A stretch of DNA of 64,000 nt from Hyphomicrobiales bacterium (GCA_900466875.1 UBNQ01000016.1:186001-250000); one strand, 5' to 3'; counted from the first letter of the stretch, positions 46,731 to 56,311 are shown. The notes: generated by a model from the sequence alone, not told the origin. Translations and numbers: made by a program.

Positions 46731-48164
46731 ATGACCATCCATCAAAACCTCATCGCCGGCGAATGGGTCGGCAGCAACGGCACGGAAAACGTCAATCCGT
46801 CGGACACCAACGACATTATCGGGCTTTATGCGCAGGCCACCGCAGATGACGTGAAGCAGGCGATCGCCGCCGCGAAGGCCGCATTTCCCGGCTGGTCCCG
46901 ATCAGGAATTCTTGAGCGCCATGCGATCCTGAAAAAGACCGCGGACGAGATCCTCGCACGCAAACAGGAACTCGGCACGCTTCTCTCCCGCGAGGAAGGC
47001 AAGACGCTCGCCGAGGGCATCGGTGAAGTCACGCGTGCGGCACAGATTTTCGACTTTTTTGCCGGAGAGACGCTCAGGCTGGCGGGTGAAGTCTTGCCAT
47101 CTGCAAGGCCCGGTATCGGTGTCGAGATTACGCGCGAACCGCTCGGCGTCATAGGCATCATCACGCCTTGGAACTTTCCGATCGCCATTCCCGCTTGGAA
47201 GATCGCGCCGGCGCTCTGCTATGGCAACACGGTTGTCTTCAAGCCGGCTGAACTCGTGCCCGGCTGCTCCTGGGCGATTGTCGACATCCTGCACCGGGCC
47301 GGTCTTCCCAAGGGTGTGCTCAATCTGGTGATGGGCCCGGGATCGGTCGTTGGTCAGACTATGCTCGACAGTCCCGATGTTGCCGGAATCACGTTCACCG
47401 GTTCGACAGGAACTGGCAAGCGCGTGGCGGCTGCCTCGATCGAGCATAACCGCAAGTTCCAGCTGGAAATGGGTGGCAAGAACCCGATGATCGTTCTCGA
47501 CGATGCGGATCTGAGCGTTGCCGTCGAGGCCGCGGCAAACTCCGGCTTCTTCTCCACCGGCCAGCGCTGCACGGCGTCTTCCCGCCTGATCGTCACCGAA
47601 GGCATTCACGACAAGTTCGTCAACGCCCTGACCGAGCGGATGAAGAACATTCAGGTGGGGCATGCCCTGAAACCCGAGACCCATGTCGGCCCGGTCGTCG
47701 ATGTGCGCCAGCTGAAGCAGGATACCGATTATATCGAGATCGGCGTCAAGGAAGGCGCAAAACTCGCGTTCGGCGGGGAGCGGCTCGAGCGGGATACGCC
47801 CGGATTCTATCTGCAGCCGACGCTGTTTACCGAAGCGACCAACGAGATGCGCATCAGCCGCGAGGAGATTTTCGGTCCGGTCGTGAGCGTCATTCGCGTC
47901 AAGGATTATGACGAAGCATTGGCCATGGCCAACGATACGCCTTTCGGCCTCTCCGCCGGTATCGCGACGACGAGCCTGAAATATGCGACGCATTTCAAGC
48001 GCAACTCGGAAGCCGGAATGGTGATGGTCAACCTGCCGACGGCGGGTGTCGATTTCCACGTGCCGTTCGGCGGGCGTAAAGCCTCATCCTATGGTTCGCG
48101 CGAGCAGGGTAAATATGCCGCCGAATTCTTCACCGTGGTGAAGACAGCCTACACATTGGCCTGA
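46731..48164 (+). CDS. Alpha-ketoglutaric semialdehyde dehydrogenase-like aldehyde dehydrogenase
   Basis: ATG 46731 follows AAGGAAG by 5 bases; the open frame extends to 46701 without such a site. The 477-residue product has NFPIAIPAWK (cofactor region), LEMGGKNPMIV with the general-base Glu, GQRCTASSR with the catalytic Cys, and EEIFGPVVSV. The overall wording matches the KGSADH group that oxidises 2-oxoglutarate semialdehyde with NAD(P)+. Next to udh this fits the last step of uronate/aldarate degradation to 2-oxoglutarate; the intermediate dehydratases are not in the window. Confidence 0.85.
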   Translation: MTIHQNLIAGEWVGSNGTENVNPSDTNDIIGLYAQATADDVKQAIAAAKAAFPGWSRSGILERHAILKKTADEILARKQELGTLLSREEGKTLAEGIGEVTRAAQIFDFFAGETLRLAGEVLPSARPGIGVEITREPLGVIGIITPWNFPIAIPAWKIAPALCYGNTVVFKPAELVPGCSWAIVDILHRAGLPKGVLNLVMGPGSVVGQTMLDSPDVAGITFTGSTGTGKRVAAASIEHNRKFQLEMGGKNPMIVLDDADLSVAVEAAANSGFFSTGQRCTASSRLIVTEGIHDKFVNALTERMKNIQVGHALKPETHVGPVVDVRQLKQDTDYIEIGVKEGAKLAFGGERLERDTPGFYLQPTLFTEATNEMRISREEIFGPVVSVIRVKDYDEALAMANDTPFGLSAGIATTSLKYATHFKRNSEAGMVMVNLPTAGVDFHVPFGGRKASSYGSREQGKYAAEFFTVVKTAYTLA

Positions 48165-48168
48165 TGCT

Positions 48169-48187
48169 GACGGCGGTTCGCGCCGTC
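48169..48187 (+). terminator. Hairpin after the udh operon
   Basis: GACGGCG and CGCCGTC pair around the loop GTTCG, starting 5 bases after the aldehyde dehydrogenase stop. There is only a short TTC after it rather than a T-run, so termination efficiency is uncertain. Confidence 0.45.
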
Positions 48188-48241
48188 TTCGGAATGTCAA
48201 AGACTCGAGATCCATCCGTCTGCGAATGAACCTGTAGACGG

Positions 48242-49357
48242 ATGGGTTTTGTGCGTTATCTCTGTCTGCGCAAAACGATTCAGACGCAGGATGGGATATC
48301 CGTGGTTCAGCGTGTCAGCTTTTACATCCTGCTGGTTCTTGTCACCCTGGCATTTATCGCAGTTCTCATTCCGTTTTATTCCGCTGTTTTCTGGGCAGTG
48401 GTCTTCGCCATCATCTTCTTCCCTCTTTATGCAAGGCTGGAAACTGCACTTGGCGGGCGGCGCAATATCGCCGCGGTCCTTTCGGTGCTGATCTGCCTCT
48501 GCCTCGTGATCCTGCCGGGACTTGGAATATTGGCGTCGCTGATCCAGGAGGGAACCGGCCTCTACCAGAAGATTTCAAGCGGCCAGATCGACCTTAACCG
48601 CATGCTCGATGAGGTCGTGACCGCGCTCCCCGTCTTCATGCAGGATTGGCTGCGAAACATCGAGACGGGAGGTTTTGCCGCCTTGCGGGAGCGGTTTTCC
48701 TCTTCGCTCATGCAGGGAGGGAGCTTCTTTGCGGGCCGCGCCTTGAACTTCGGCCAGAGCACTGCGGAATTCTTCATTGCTTTCGGCCTGATGCTCTACC
48801 TGCTTTTCTTCCTGTTTCGTGACGGGCGGACGCTTGCGGCGACGATCCGCAGTGCCGCACCTTTAAGCGACGAACATACGACGCAGTTCATGGCGAAGTT
48901 CGCTTCGGTCGTGCGGGCCACTGTGAGGGGCAATATCATTATCGCCATTCTCCAGGGATTGATTGGCGGCATAACTTTCTGGTTTCTGGGTGTCCAGCCA
49001 GCGCTTCTATGGGGTGTGCTGATGGTCATCCTGTCGCTGGTGCCTGCCGTCGGTGCAGCTCTCGTCTGGGTGCCGACAGCGATCTATCTTGCCGTCACCG
49101 GTGAGGCGCTGAAGGCAGCCGTTATCGTAGCCGTCGGTGTTTTCGTGATCGGCCTCATCGACAATATTCTTCGCCCGCCACTGGTTGGTAAAGAAACGAA
49201 ACTGCCGGACTATGTCGTTCTGATCTCGACTGTCGGCGGGATTTCTCTTCTCGGAGTCAATGGATTCGTGATCGGCCCAGTGATTGCAGCCCTTTTTATC
49301 GCGGCCTGGTCGCTGTTCGAAAAGGAACAGAGCGGTGACGGCGGTATGGTCGACTGA
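48242..49357 (+). CDS. AI-2E family transporter
   Basis: The 371-residue membrane protein has about eight hydrophobic segments and a central soluble loop, the pattern of the AI-2E/PerM family (PF01594). Typical features are an early two-helix hairpin (YILLVLVTLAFIAVLIPF and VFWAVVFAIIFFPLY), the GLMLYLLFFLFRDG turn and a late DNILRPPLVG motif. Family members export varied substrates, possibly ions or small organics. An in-frame GTG at 48302 would give a more usual N-terminus. It stands alone. Confidence 0.88.
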   Translation: MGFVRYLCLRKTIQTQDGISVVQRVSFYILLVLVTLAFIAVLIPFYSAVFWAVVFAIIFFPLYARLETALGGRRNIAAVLSVLICLCLVILPGLGILASLIQEGTGLYQKISSGQIDLNRMLDEVVTALPVFMQDWLRNIETGGFAALRERFSSSLMQGGSFFAGRALNFGQSTAEFFIAFGLMLYLLFFLFRDGRTLAATIRSAAPLSDEHTTQFMAKFASVVRATVRGNIIIAILQGLIGGITFWFLGVQPALLWGVLMVILSLVPAVGAALVWVPTAIYLAVTGEALKAAVIVAVGVFVIGLIDNILRPPLVGKETKLPDYVVLISTVGGISLLGVNGFVIGPVIAALFIAAWSLFEKEQSGDGGMVD

Positions 49358-49483
49358 TGACACCATTGGGTAATCATGGTCAGACTATGGTCCAGTCCGG
49401 GCATTCGTAAAGGTCCTATGGAGGAACTATGGCTGGGCTCGGATGTTGCATGATAGTAGGATGCAACGATTGACTCTTGTCAG

Positions 49484-49948
49484 ATGGAGATTGCCATTCA
49501 CTCCCGCCGACAGATGATTTCCGGCTTGGCGCTGGCCCTTTTCTCCGGTCTTGTGCTGCTAGGCGCGAATTCTGCGATAGCGCGAAATGGCGGCCCGGGC
49601 GGCGCAAATGGAGAAGGCCGTGACGGAAGCAACCGAGGCGGCGGCAGCGAAAATTCCGGCAGAAGCAGTGGGGCCGGCGGCGGTAACGTAGGTCGGGATC
49701 GGGCGAATGACGGCTTTGGCTATCGCAGTTCGGACGCTCCGGCTGAGACGAAGGCGAAAAAAAGCAGATCGCTGAATGAAACCGTCCGTAGCGACGATCG
49801 AAGCATCAGGGTGCGCCACGGCAGCGGTATTGCAGAAGAGGTCAATGATCGCGGTCGTTACGTCATGCGTGACCGCAGCGGCAGAACCATCGTCAATCGC
49901 ACCGCGACCAAGTCGGATCTGGACAGGCTGCGTTCGCTGACCAAGTAA
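49484..49948 (+). CDS. Exported Gly-rich hypothetical protein
   Basis: The 154-residue protein has a signal peptide (MISGLALALFSGLVLLGANSAIA, cleavage before RN at about residue 34), then a Gly/Asn/Ser-rich low-complexity segment and a basic C-terminal region (GRYVMRDRSGRTIVNR). It is predicted to be periplasmic. No domain is recognised. The ATG at 49484 is used, but 49514 is also possible. Confidence 0.75.
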   Translation: MEIAIHSRRQMISGLALALFSGLVLLGANSAIARNGGPGGANGEGRDGSNRGGGSENSGRSSGAGGGNVGRDRANDGFGYRSSDAPAETKAKKSRSLNETVRSDDRSIRVRHGSGIAEEVNDRGRYVMRDRSGRTIVNRTATKSDLDRLRSLTK

Positions 49949-50016
49949 ACATCCACCACCCCGCATGTCTGCGAGTCGGTTCTGTTAGGCTCGTCGTGTC
50001 AGGAACGTCTTGGGCA

Positions 50017-50679
50017 TCAGGCCACGGAACGTACCGAATTGTCGCGTATCGCCTCGTTCCAGGCAATCGCTGCAGCCGTTCTGTTGCTGACGTTCAGCTT
50101 GCTGAAGATGCGCGTCATGTGATGCTTGACCGTCTTTTCGTGCAGGTCGAGTTCGATTGCTATCGCCTTGTTGCTGAGACCTTCGGCGGCGAGCCCCAGA
50201 ACCTCACGCTCCCGGGTCGTCAGGTCGCGCATGGCCGCAAACAGGCTTTCTTCCTCGGCCGAAGCCGGCGGTTCTGCGAGGAGCTTTGCAGAAAGTGCGG
50301 GAGCCACATATCCCTCTCCGGCTGCGATCGAGCGAAGGATTTCCGCAAGCGAGCCGGATCCTATCCCCTTGAGCACGTAGCCCTTGGCGCCGTCCTGCAA
50401 GGCCTGGCGGATATCGTCGCTGGTTTCGGATACGGTGAGCATGACAATGTTCTGGTCCGGGCGCTCGGCAAGGATGGGACCGATGGCACCGAGGCCGCCG
50501 CCAGGCATGGAGATGTCCATCAGAAGAATGTCTGGCTGGTGGCGCTGAGCGATATCGATTGCCTCATCGCGGCTTCCTCCCTCTGCGACGATGTCGAAGC
50601 CGAGTTCGGTCAATGTGCGTGCCACGCCTTCCCTGAAAAGTGGGTGATCGTCGCATACGGCAACCCGCAGATCCGTCAT
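50017..50679 (-). CDS. LuxR/NarL-type response regulator
   Basis: ATG 50679 overlaps the histidine kinase stop (TGATG) and has GGAG upstream. The 220-residue protein has a receiver (VAVCDDHPLF, phosphoacceptor in LLMDISMPGG, Lys in VLKGIG) and a C-terminal LuxR-type helix-turn-helix (LTTREREVLGLAAEGLSNKAIAIEL). It is co-transcribed after the sensor kinase gene, so it is its response regulator. Target genes are unknown. Confidence 0.93.
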   Translation of the reverse strand: MTDLRVAVCDDHPLFREGVARTLTELGFDIVAEGGSRDEAIDIAQRHQPDILLMDISMPGGGLGAIGPILAERPDQNIVMLTVSETSDDIRQALQDGAKGYVLKGIGSGSLAEILRSIAAGEGYVAPALSAKLLAEPPASAEEESLFAAMRDLTTREREVLGLAAEGLSNKAIAIELDLHEKTVKHHMTRIFSKLNVSNRTAAAIAWNEAIRDNSVRSVA

Positions 50680-52079
50680 CAAATTTTCTCCGTTTCACAA
50701 ATCTTCAAAGACATCGTCACTGTCGTACCGCTGCTACTTGAAACGATGTCGAACCGGCCGCCGAGGCTCTCGATCCGCTCCCTCAATCCGGCGATGCCAA
50801 GGCTCGTCGGCTTCACCTTTGCGGGATCGAAACCGGGGCCTGTGTCGATGACATCCACCACAATGCAATCCCGTTCCAAACGTTGCAGCACTTTCTGGCC
50901 CGATCCTCCCGCGTGGCGCCAGCTATTATTCAGTGTTTCCTGAATAAAGCGATAGATGCAGATTTTTTCTGCAGGGCTTGGCTGCCACTCGACTGCGGCC
51001 ATAGTAAGGGCAACCGGAATTCCGGTTCGTTCCCGGTGACGCTGTACCGCCTGCAGGATCACGTCCTGAAAATTCGCGGTTTCGATCTCCGGAAGAATGA
51101 GATCGTGGCAGATACTGCGGATTTCCCGCATGGCTTCCTGCAGGCTGCTCTTGATGGATGCGACCTCCACCTCGCGCGTTTCGCGCAGCGCCTGGGCCCC
51201 GAGAATGGCGGGACTGTCGACGCGCAGGGATGCATAGGCGATGAGCTGCGCCGGCCCGTCATGTAGATCCGCTCCCAATCGTCTCAGAAACCGTTCGTTG
51301 ATTGCCGTGGTCTTCTGGTTCGCCTTCTGGACGCGCGCATGCAGCTCACGGTTCTGCTTGAGAAGATGGGAAAGTTCCCCGACACGGGCGTTGAGAAGGC
51401 CGCGCTGCAGTTCGATGAGGCGGCTGCCGCGAAAGACGATCAGCGAAAGCAGGGAAAAGATTGCCGCAATGACGGCAATGACAGCCAGCCAGGCGCGCAA
51501 TCTGGCACTCTGGAGGCTTCGCTCGAAATCGGTTGCGACTTCATAAAACTCCGAAACTGCAACGACCTCACCGGACCATGGCTGGAGCACGGGATTATAG
51601 ATTTCCAGCAGGGGTTGGGTCTGGTTGCCCAGAGCTTCGGCTTCGTCCGGGTCAATCTGATTGAATTCGGAAACCATGTTGCCGGCGAAGGCTGCCTTCA
51701 GGTCTTTGCCGGGAGGGAGCTTTTTCCCCATCAGCGTCTTGTCATTTGCGTAAAGGACAGTGCCGTCCTTGCGCCACAGCCGGAATGAAATCAGGCGCTG
51801 ACCGAGCGCGCCCTGCGACAGCGTTTCGTCCAGCGCGCGCTCGATGGATTCGTCGAGCTTTTCCGTCGTCGTCATGTCCGGCAGGATCGGAGCGATGATG
51901 CTGTCGACGTAAAGCGCGGTCGAGGCCGCTGAATTCCGCGTCACCGCCTCCTCGATGAGGCTGGCGACGAAGGTGCCCACGAGCAGCGTCGCGATAACCG
52001 AAATGAACCCGCCGGCGAGCAGAAACTGGCGGGCGAGCGATTGTCCGGTCCAAAAAGCAATAACGTTGGATGGGCGCAC
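50679..52079 (-). CDS. NarX-type sensor histidine kinase
   Basis: A GTG start at 52079 has GAGG five bases upstream. The 466-residue protein has membrane helices near residues 17-40 and 195-215 with an extracytoplasmic sensor region between them, then a coiled stalk, the HisKA_3 motif GADLHDGPAQLIAYASLR with the phosphoacceptor His, and an ATPase domain (ETLNNSWRHAG, DTGPGFDP, LGIAGLRERIESLGG). It should phosphorylate the regulator whose gene overlaps its stop by one base. The signal is unknown. Confidence 0.92.
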   Translation of the reverse strand: MRPSNVIAFWTGQSLARQFLLAGGFISVIATLLVGTFVASLIEEAVTRNSAASTALYVDSIIAPILPDMTTTEKLDESIERALDETLSQGALGQRLISFRLWRKDGTVLYANDKTLMGKKLPPGKDLKAAFAGNMVSEFNQIDPDEAEALGNQTQPLLEIYNPVLQPWSGEVVAVSEFYEVATDFERSLQSARLRAWLAVIAVIAAIFSLLSLIVFRGSRLIELQRGLLNARVGELSHLLKQNRELHARVQKANQKTTAINERFLRRLGADLHDGPAQLIAYASLRVDSPAILGAQALRETREVEVASIKSSLQEAMREIRSICHDLILPEIETANFQDVILQAVQRHRERTGIPVALTMAAVEWQPSPAEKICIYRFIQETLNNSWRHAGGSGQKVLQRLERDCIVVDVIDTGPGFDPAKVKPTSLGIAGLRERIESLGGRFDIVSSSSGTTVTMSLKICETEKI

Positions 52080-52262
52080 GAAAGCCTCGGTGGGTGCACT
52101 GGAAGAAGCTAATTAAGGCTCGGCTTCACGGCGTCAATGGGGCCGTCTCACCACTATTTTGTTCTGCCGGACCAAAGTCGTATTTCCAAGCGCAAAGGTC
52201 GCAGCGCGGAACGGGCCGGCATGCCCCACGTTCTCTGCCCATCGCGAACAAGGAGTTGTGTG

Positions 52263-52655
52263 ATGAAAAAGATGATCCTCGTATCCGCTGCCATCGCAGC
52301 GTTCGCCACCGGTGCCTTGGCCCAGCAAAGCACGGTAAATGGTGCCGTTGGCGGTGCCGTGACCGGTGCAATCGTCGGTGGTCCGGTCGGCGCTGCAGTC
52401 GGCGGTATCGTGGGAGCCGCTGCCGGCACCGCGATCGATCCGCCGCCGGAACGCGTCGTTCGCTACGTCGAAACGCAGCCGATGCCGGCAGAGACGGTTG
52501 TTGTTCAGGAGCAGGTGGTCGTTGGCCGGCCTATTCCGCAACAGGTGGTGCTGACGCCCGTACCGGAAGATCCGACCTACGCCTATGCGGTCGTCAACCA
52601 GCAGCGCGTGATCGTCGATCCGCAGACACATACGGTCGTTCGCATCATCAACTGA
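52263..52655 (+). CDS. Exported DUF1236-like protein
   Basis: ATG 52263 lies after AAGGAGTTGTGTG. The 130-residue product has a signal peptide (MKKMILVSAAIAAFATGALA), then a Gly/Ala/Val-rich repetitive stretch (GAVGGAVTGAIVGGPVG) resembling glycine-zipper segments, and a C-terminal part with PQTHTVVRIIN, the DUF1236 hallmark. It is probably periplasmic or membrane-associated. A strong hairpin terminator follows. Confidence 0.82.
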   Translation: MKKMILVSAAIAAFATGALAQQSTVNGAVGGAVTGAIVGGPVGAAVGGIVGAAAGTAIDPPPERVVRYVETQPMPAETVVVQEQVVVGRPIPQQVVLTPVPEDPTYAYAVVNQQRVIVDPQTHTVVRIIN

Positions 52656-52670
52656 TCCGAAGACGAAAAT

Positions 52671-52706
52671 AGAAGAGGCGCCCATCCTGCCGCGGGCGCC
52701 TCTTCT
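52671..52706. terminator. Bidirectional terminator hairpin
   Basis: The arms AGAAGAGGCGCCC and GGGCGCCTCTTCT are perfect 13-base complements around a 10-base loop. It sits between convergent genes and should end both transcripts. Confidence 0.85.
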
Positions 52707-52720
52707 GCCATCTGCCTTCA

Positions 52721-54073
52721 TCAGTCTTTTTGCCGGGCGGCGGCGTAACGGTTGGCGGGCATGGAAAGACCGAGATTTTCGCGCAGTGTCGACCCCTCGT
52801 ATTCGTCACGGAAAAGACCGCGGCGGCGTAATTCGGGCACGACGAGTTCGGTGAAGTCGGTCAGACTTGCCGGTAGTGTCGGGAACATCAGGATGAAGCC
52901 GTCAGCGGCGCGGGCTTCGAACCACTCTTCCATGAAATCGGCAATTTCTTTCGGCGTGCCGGTAATGCCGTTGCCGGTGCTCTTTTCCGCATAGTGGTGG
53001 ATCAGGTGGCGGAGCGTGTGGCCCTGTTTGATGAAGTCGGTTAGTTCCTCGAACAGAGCCTTAGAACCCTTCGGCTGCTGCGGCAGGCGTTCCATGGGGA
53101 AGGGCTTGTCGAGTTCGGCGCCGGCAAGATCCGTTTCCAGAAATTCGCCCAGCATCCAGCGACCGACATCGGGGTGAAGGTTGTCGATCAGGAAATCGAC
53201 CTTGGCTTGGGCTTCCGCTTTCGTCTCCCCGACATTGACGACAATGCCCGGCATCATCTTCAGGTCGTCCTCGATGCGACCGTACTTGGCCATTCGTCCT
53301 TTGACGTTCCGGTAGAAGGCACCATTCCGCTCAATGCTGGAGGCAAGGCTGAAGACGATTTCCGAGGTTCGGGCAGCAAGCTCCATCCCGGCTTCCGAGC
53401 CGCCAGCCTGGGCAATGACCGGCCGGCCCTGAGGGGTCGAGGCAATGTTCAATGGCCCGCGAACCTGAAAGTGTTTGCCCTTGTGGTTGAGCGTGTGCAG
53501 CTTGTCCTTGTCGTAATAGACGCCGCTTTCACGATCGAGGAGCAGCGCGTCCGGCTCGAAGCTGTCCCACAGGCCGAAAACGACATCGACGAATTCCTCG
53601 CCGCGTTCATAGCGGATCGCATGGGGATCAAGGCCTTCGCGATTGAAGTTGTAGCCTGTTTCGTCGTGGTCGGAGGTAACGACGTTCCAGCAGGTCCGGC
53701 CTCCGCTCAGGTGATCGATGGATGAGAAGATGCGGGCGATGTTGTAGGGTTCGTAATAGCTCGTGGAGGCAGTGGCCACGAAGCCGAGCTTTTCCGTCAT
53801 GGCGGCAAGCGCCGTGATCAGCGTCAGCGGCTCGAACCGGTTCATCTTTGTCGGGGAGCGGGAAAGGGCTTCCGCATCGCCGATCGCAGCGGCGGGCGAA
53901 TCCGCGACGAACATGAAGTCGAGCTTCGCCTGTTCCGAGATGCGAGCGACATTCAGAAGGTGGTCAATCTTGTTGGCACCATTAACGTCGGCAGCCGGAT
54001 GCAGCCAGCTCGCAGGATTGAAGCCGAAGGTGTAGACAAAGGTTCCAAGTTTCAGCTTGTCTTCGCGCGCCAT
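52721..54073 (-). CDS. LLM-class FMN-dependent monooxygenase (NtaA/SnaA/DszA family)
   Basis: The 450-residue protein has the bacterial luciferase-like monooxygenase features of the NtaA/SnaA/DszA group: LGTFVYTFGF at the start, DFMFVADSPAA, GFVATASTSYYEPYNIARIFSSIDHLSGGR, and TCWNVVTS, then the IAQAGGSEAG flavin region. These enzymes use reduced FMN to oxidise C-S or C-N bonds. It is the last gene of the ABC transporter-HutC operon, 32 bases after the regulator gene, so its substrate is probably the imported compound or its breakdown product. Which bond it attacks is unknown. Confidence 0.9.
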   Translation of the reverse strand: MAREDKLKLGTFVYTFGFNPASWLHPAADVNGANKIDHLLNVARISEQAKLDFMFVADSPAAAIGDAEALSRSPTKMNRFEPLTLITALAAMTEKLGFVATASTSYYEPYNIARIFSSIDHLSGGRTCWNVVTSDHDETGYNFNREGLDPHAIRYERGEEFVDVVFGLWDSFEPDALLLDRESGVYYDKDKLHTLNHKGKHFQVRGPLNIASTPQGRPVIAQAGGSEAGMELAARTSEIVFSLASSIERNGAFYRNVKGRMAKYGRIEDDLKMMPGIVVNVGETKAEAQAKVDFLIDNLHPDVGRWMLGEFLETDLAGAELDKPFPMERLPQQPKGSKALFEELTDFIKQGHTLRHLIHHYAEKSTGNGITGTPKEIADFMEEWFEARAADGFILMFPTLPASLTDFTELVVPELRRRGLFRDEYEGSTLRENLGLSMPANRYAAARQKD

Positions 54074-54105
54074 GGTTTCTCAACTCCTCTTGATGTTCTG
54101 GTGTT

Positions 54106-54858
54106 TCAGCCTGCCTGCGAAGGTGTGAAGCGGGCGGTAAGTGTGTGGCTTTTGCCGGGATAGGTCAGTCGCACAGACGTCACCGACTGATCGAGCCGCC
54201 AGGTTTGGCGTTCGACGACCATGACAGGGCTGCCGATGGGAATGGCGAGATGAGTTGCCTCTGTGGTGCCGGCACCTCGGGCTGCGATCCGGTGTTCTGC
54301 GGCGCTCCACGGGACATGATCGAGAAGCCAGGGGCCGGGAGAGAGCGTTTCGAACGTTTCCGCCGCCGCATCCGGCACGACGTCCAGATTGATAAGCCGT
54401 TGCTCAAGGCAGTATGGCTGTTTGCCCGCATGATGCAGGCAGGTGATGTCGGCGATCAGCTTTTTCCGGGATAGGCCAAGATGCTGGGCTTCCTGACCGC
54501 TTGCAGGCCTGACCGCTTGGGCCAAAATCTGGTGACTGTAAATCTCGCCCTTTGCTTTCACCTCTTCGCGAATATCGTAGATTTCCAGAATGGCGCTTTG
54601 CGCTTTCTGGGGAAGCACGACACTGCCGACCTTTCGGCGCCGCTGTATCAATCCCGCGCGCGCCAGCTGCGTTACGACCTTGTTCACCGTCATGCGCGAG
54701 CAACCGTATTGCAGTGCCAGTTGCTGTTCCGGCGCGATTCGGAAGCCCGGTTGCCAGCGGCCGGTCAGGATGTTCTGCTCGATATCGGAGAGTATTCGCC
54801 GGTGAAGCGAAAGCGGTGCCTCGGACATGCGGTTGGCAGTGAAAGCGTCCTCGATCAT
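54106..54858 (-). CDS. GntR/HutC-type transcriptional regulator
   Basis: The 250-residue protein has an N-terminal GntR winged helix (PEQQLALQYGCSRMTVNKVVTQLARAGLIQRRRKVGSVV) and a C-terminal UTRA effector domain (CLEQRLINLDVVP, then PVMVVERQTW, typical of HutC). HutC homologues are repressors responding to urocanate-like compounds. It overlaps the ABC ATPase gene by 4 bases, so it is in the transporter operon and likely senses the imported substrate. Confidence 0.9.
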   Translation of the reverse strand: MIEDAFTANRMSEAPLSLHRRILSDIEQNILTGRWQPGFRIAPEQQLALQYGCSRMTVNKVVTQLARAGLIQRRRKVGSVVLPQKAQSAILEIYDIREEVKAKGEIYSHQILAQAVRPASGQEAQHLGLSRKKLIADITCLHHAGKQPYCLEQRLINLDVVPDAAAETFETLSPGPWLLDHVPWSAAEHRIAARGAGTTEATHLAIPIGSPVMVVERQTWRLDQSVTSVRLTYPGKSHTLTARFTPSQAG

Positions 54859-55646
54859 GCGAGCATGCTGGCGCCACGATCGAGATAGGTGTCGAGGAAC
54901 TGCTCCAGGCGGGGATGGCGTGGTTTGGCGAAAATTTCGGCTGGCGGGCCAGAAAACAGCAGCCGGCCATGGTCGAGGAAACTGATCTGCTGGCCGACGC
55001 TTGCGGCAAAGCCGATCTCGTGGGTGACGACCACCATCGTCATGCCATCGCTCGCCAGATCGCGCATGACGTTGAGGACCTCACCGGTCAATTCCGGATC
55101 GAGTGCAGATGTTGGTTCATCGAACAGCATGATCTTCGGCTCGAGCGCAAGCGCCCGGGCGATTGCCACACGTTGCTGCTGGCCGCCGGAGAGCTGCGAC
55201 GGGTAGTGGCCGGCACGGTTTTCCAGTCCAACCTTGCGCAATTGCGTCATGGCACGCTCTTCCGCCTCCGCCTTCGGCACCTTGCGGACGATTTTCAGCG
55301 CTTCGCTGACATTGCCGAGCGCCGTCATGTGCGGCCAGAGGTTGAACTGCTGGAAGACCATGCCGGTCTTTGTTCGCACAGTGCGAATCTGGTTGGCGGG
55401 CAGGCGTTCGCGGCGGCCATTGGCGTCCTCGAAAAAGCCCAGGGCCTCTCCGTTGATGGTGATCATGCCGCTGGTGGCCTCTTCCAAAAAGGCGAGGCAG
55501 CGCAACAATGTGCTCTTGCCTGAACCGGATGGGCCGATAAGGCAGGAAACCTTGCCCTCCGGTATTTCCAGATCGATGTCCTGCAGCACGGTGGTTTCTC
55601 CGAACCGCTTGACGAGTTTGCGGATGGCGATGGCGGGTACACTCAT
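54855..55646 (-). CDS. Polar amino-acid ABC transporter ATPase
   Basis: The 263-residue protein has Walker A GPSGSGKSTL, Q-loop VFQQFNLWPHM, signature LSGGQQQRVAIARAL, Walker B IMLFDEPTSALDP and the H-loop VVTHEIGFA, all intact, matching the GlnQ/HisP subfamily. Flanking genes encode two permeases and a binding protein, so it powers uptake of a polar amino acid-like solute. It overlaps both neighbours by 4 bases. Confidence 0.95.
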   Translation of the reverse strand: MSVPAIAIRKLVKRFGETTVLQDIDLEIPEGKVSCLIGPSGSGKSTLLRCLAFLEEATSGMITINGEALGFFEDANGRRERLPANQIRTVRTKTGMVFQQFNLWPHMTALGNVSEALKIVRKVPKAEAEERAMTQLRKVGLENRAGHYPSQLSGGQQQRVAIARALALEPKIMLFDEPTSALDPELTGEVLNVMRDLASDGMTMVVVTHEIGFAASVGQQISFLDHGRLLFSGPPAEIFAKPRHPRLEQFLDTYLDRGASMLA

Positions 55647-56311
55647 GCTTTCGAAAACCTCAGTCGGGAGAGACGGTTTTCGGCCATGCGGCCGAGCCGG
55701 TCTGTGAGTTCAACGATGATCCAGTAGACGATCGCAAGGATGAAGATCGCCTCGAGGAATGCGTATTGCTGTGAGCCGATCGCGCTGACGGTGGCGGTCA
55801 GTTCAGGAACCGTGATGATCGACAGGACGGCGGACTCCTTGAGCAGGATGACGGCCAGATTGATCGCGGGCGGCAGGACGATCAGCGCCATTTCCGGCAC
55901 CTGGATACGGCTGATCGTCTGGAAACGCGTCATGCCCAGGCAGGCTGCCGCTTCGACATGGCCGATCGGGACCGATGCGTAGCCGGCGCGGAAAACTTCA
56001 CTGTAGTAGGCAGCGCTATAGACGGTGAGCCCGATCAATCCGCAGGGGATAGGATCGAGCATCAGGCCGACAAACGGGCCGCCGTAATAAAGCAGGAAGA
56101 TCTGGATCAGGAACGGCGTGCCGCGCAGCACTTCCACCACCGCTCCAAGCACGGCATTGACGAGCGTGCCGCCGAAGCGCCGTGCGGTGGCGACGACAAA
56201 ACCTGCGACGACCCCGCCGAGCACGCCGGCGATCCACAGCCATAGAGTGACAAACAACCCACTGGCGATCTCCGGCAGCTTTTCGATGATGACTTGCGGA
56301 TCGAACATCAT
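55643..56311 (-). CDS. Polar amino-acid ABC transporter permease
   Basis: The 222-residue membrane protein has about five helices and the HisM/GlnP-type EAA loop (EVFRAGYASVPIGHVEAAACLGMTRFQTISRI). It is one of two permeases in the operon, overlapping the ATPase gene and the other permease gene by 4 bases each. Confidence 0.93.
   Translation of the reverse strand: MMFDPQVIIEKLPEIASGLFVTLWLWIAGVLGGVVAGFVVATARRFGGTLVNAVLGAVVEVLRGTPFLIQIFLLYYGGPFVGLMLDPIPCGLIGLTVYSAAYYSEVFRAGYASVPIGHVEAAACLGMTRFQTISRIQVPEMALIVLPPAINLAVILLKESAVLSIITVPELTATVSAIGSQQYAFLEAIFILAIVYWIIVELTDRLGRMAENRLSRLRFSKA

Noticed and set aside
46902..48059. 385-codon minus-strand frame over the aldehyde dehydrogenase gene
   Set aside because: It mirrors the aldehyde dehydrogenase, has no start signal and an antisense-like composition.
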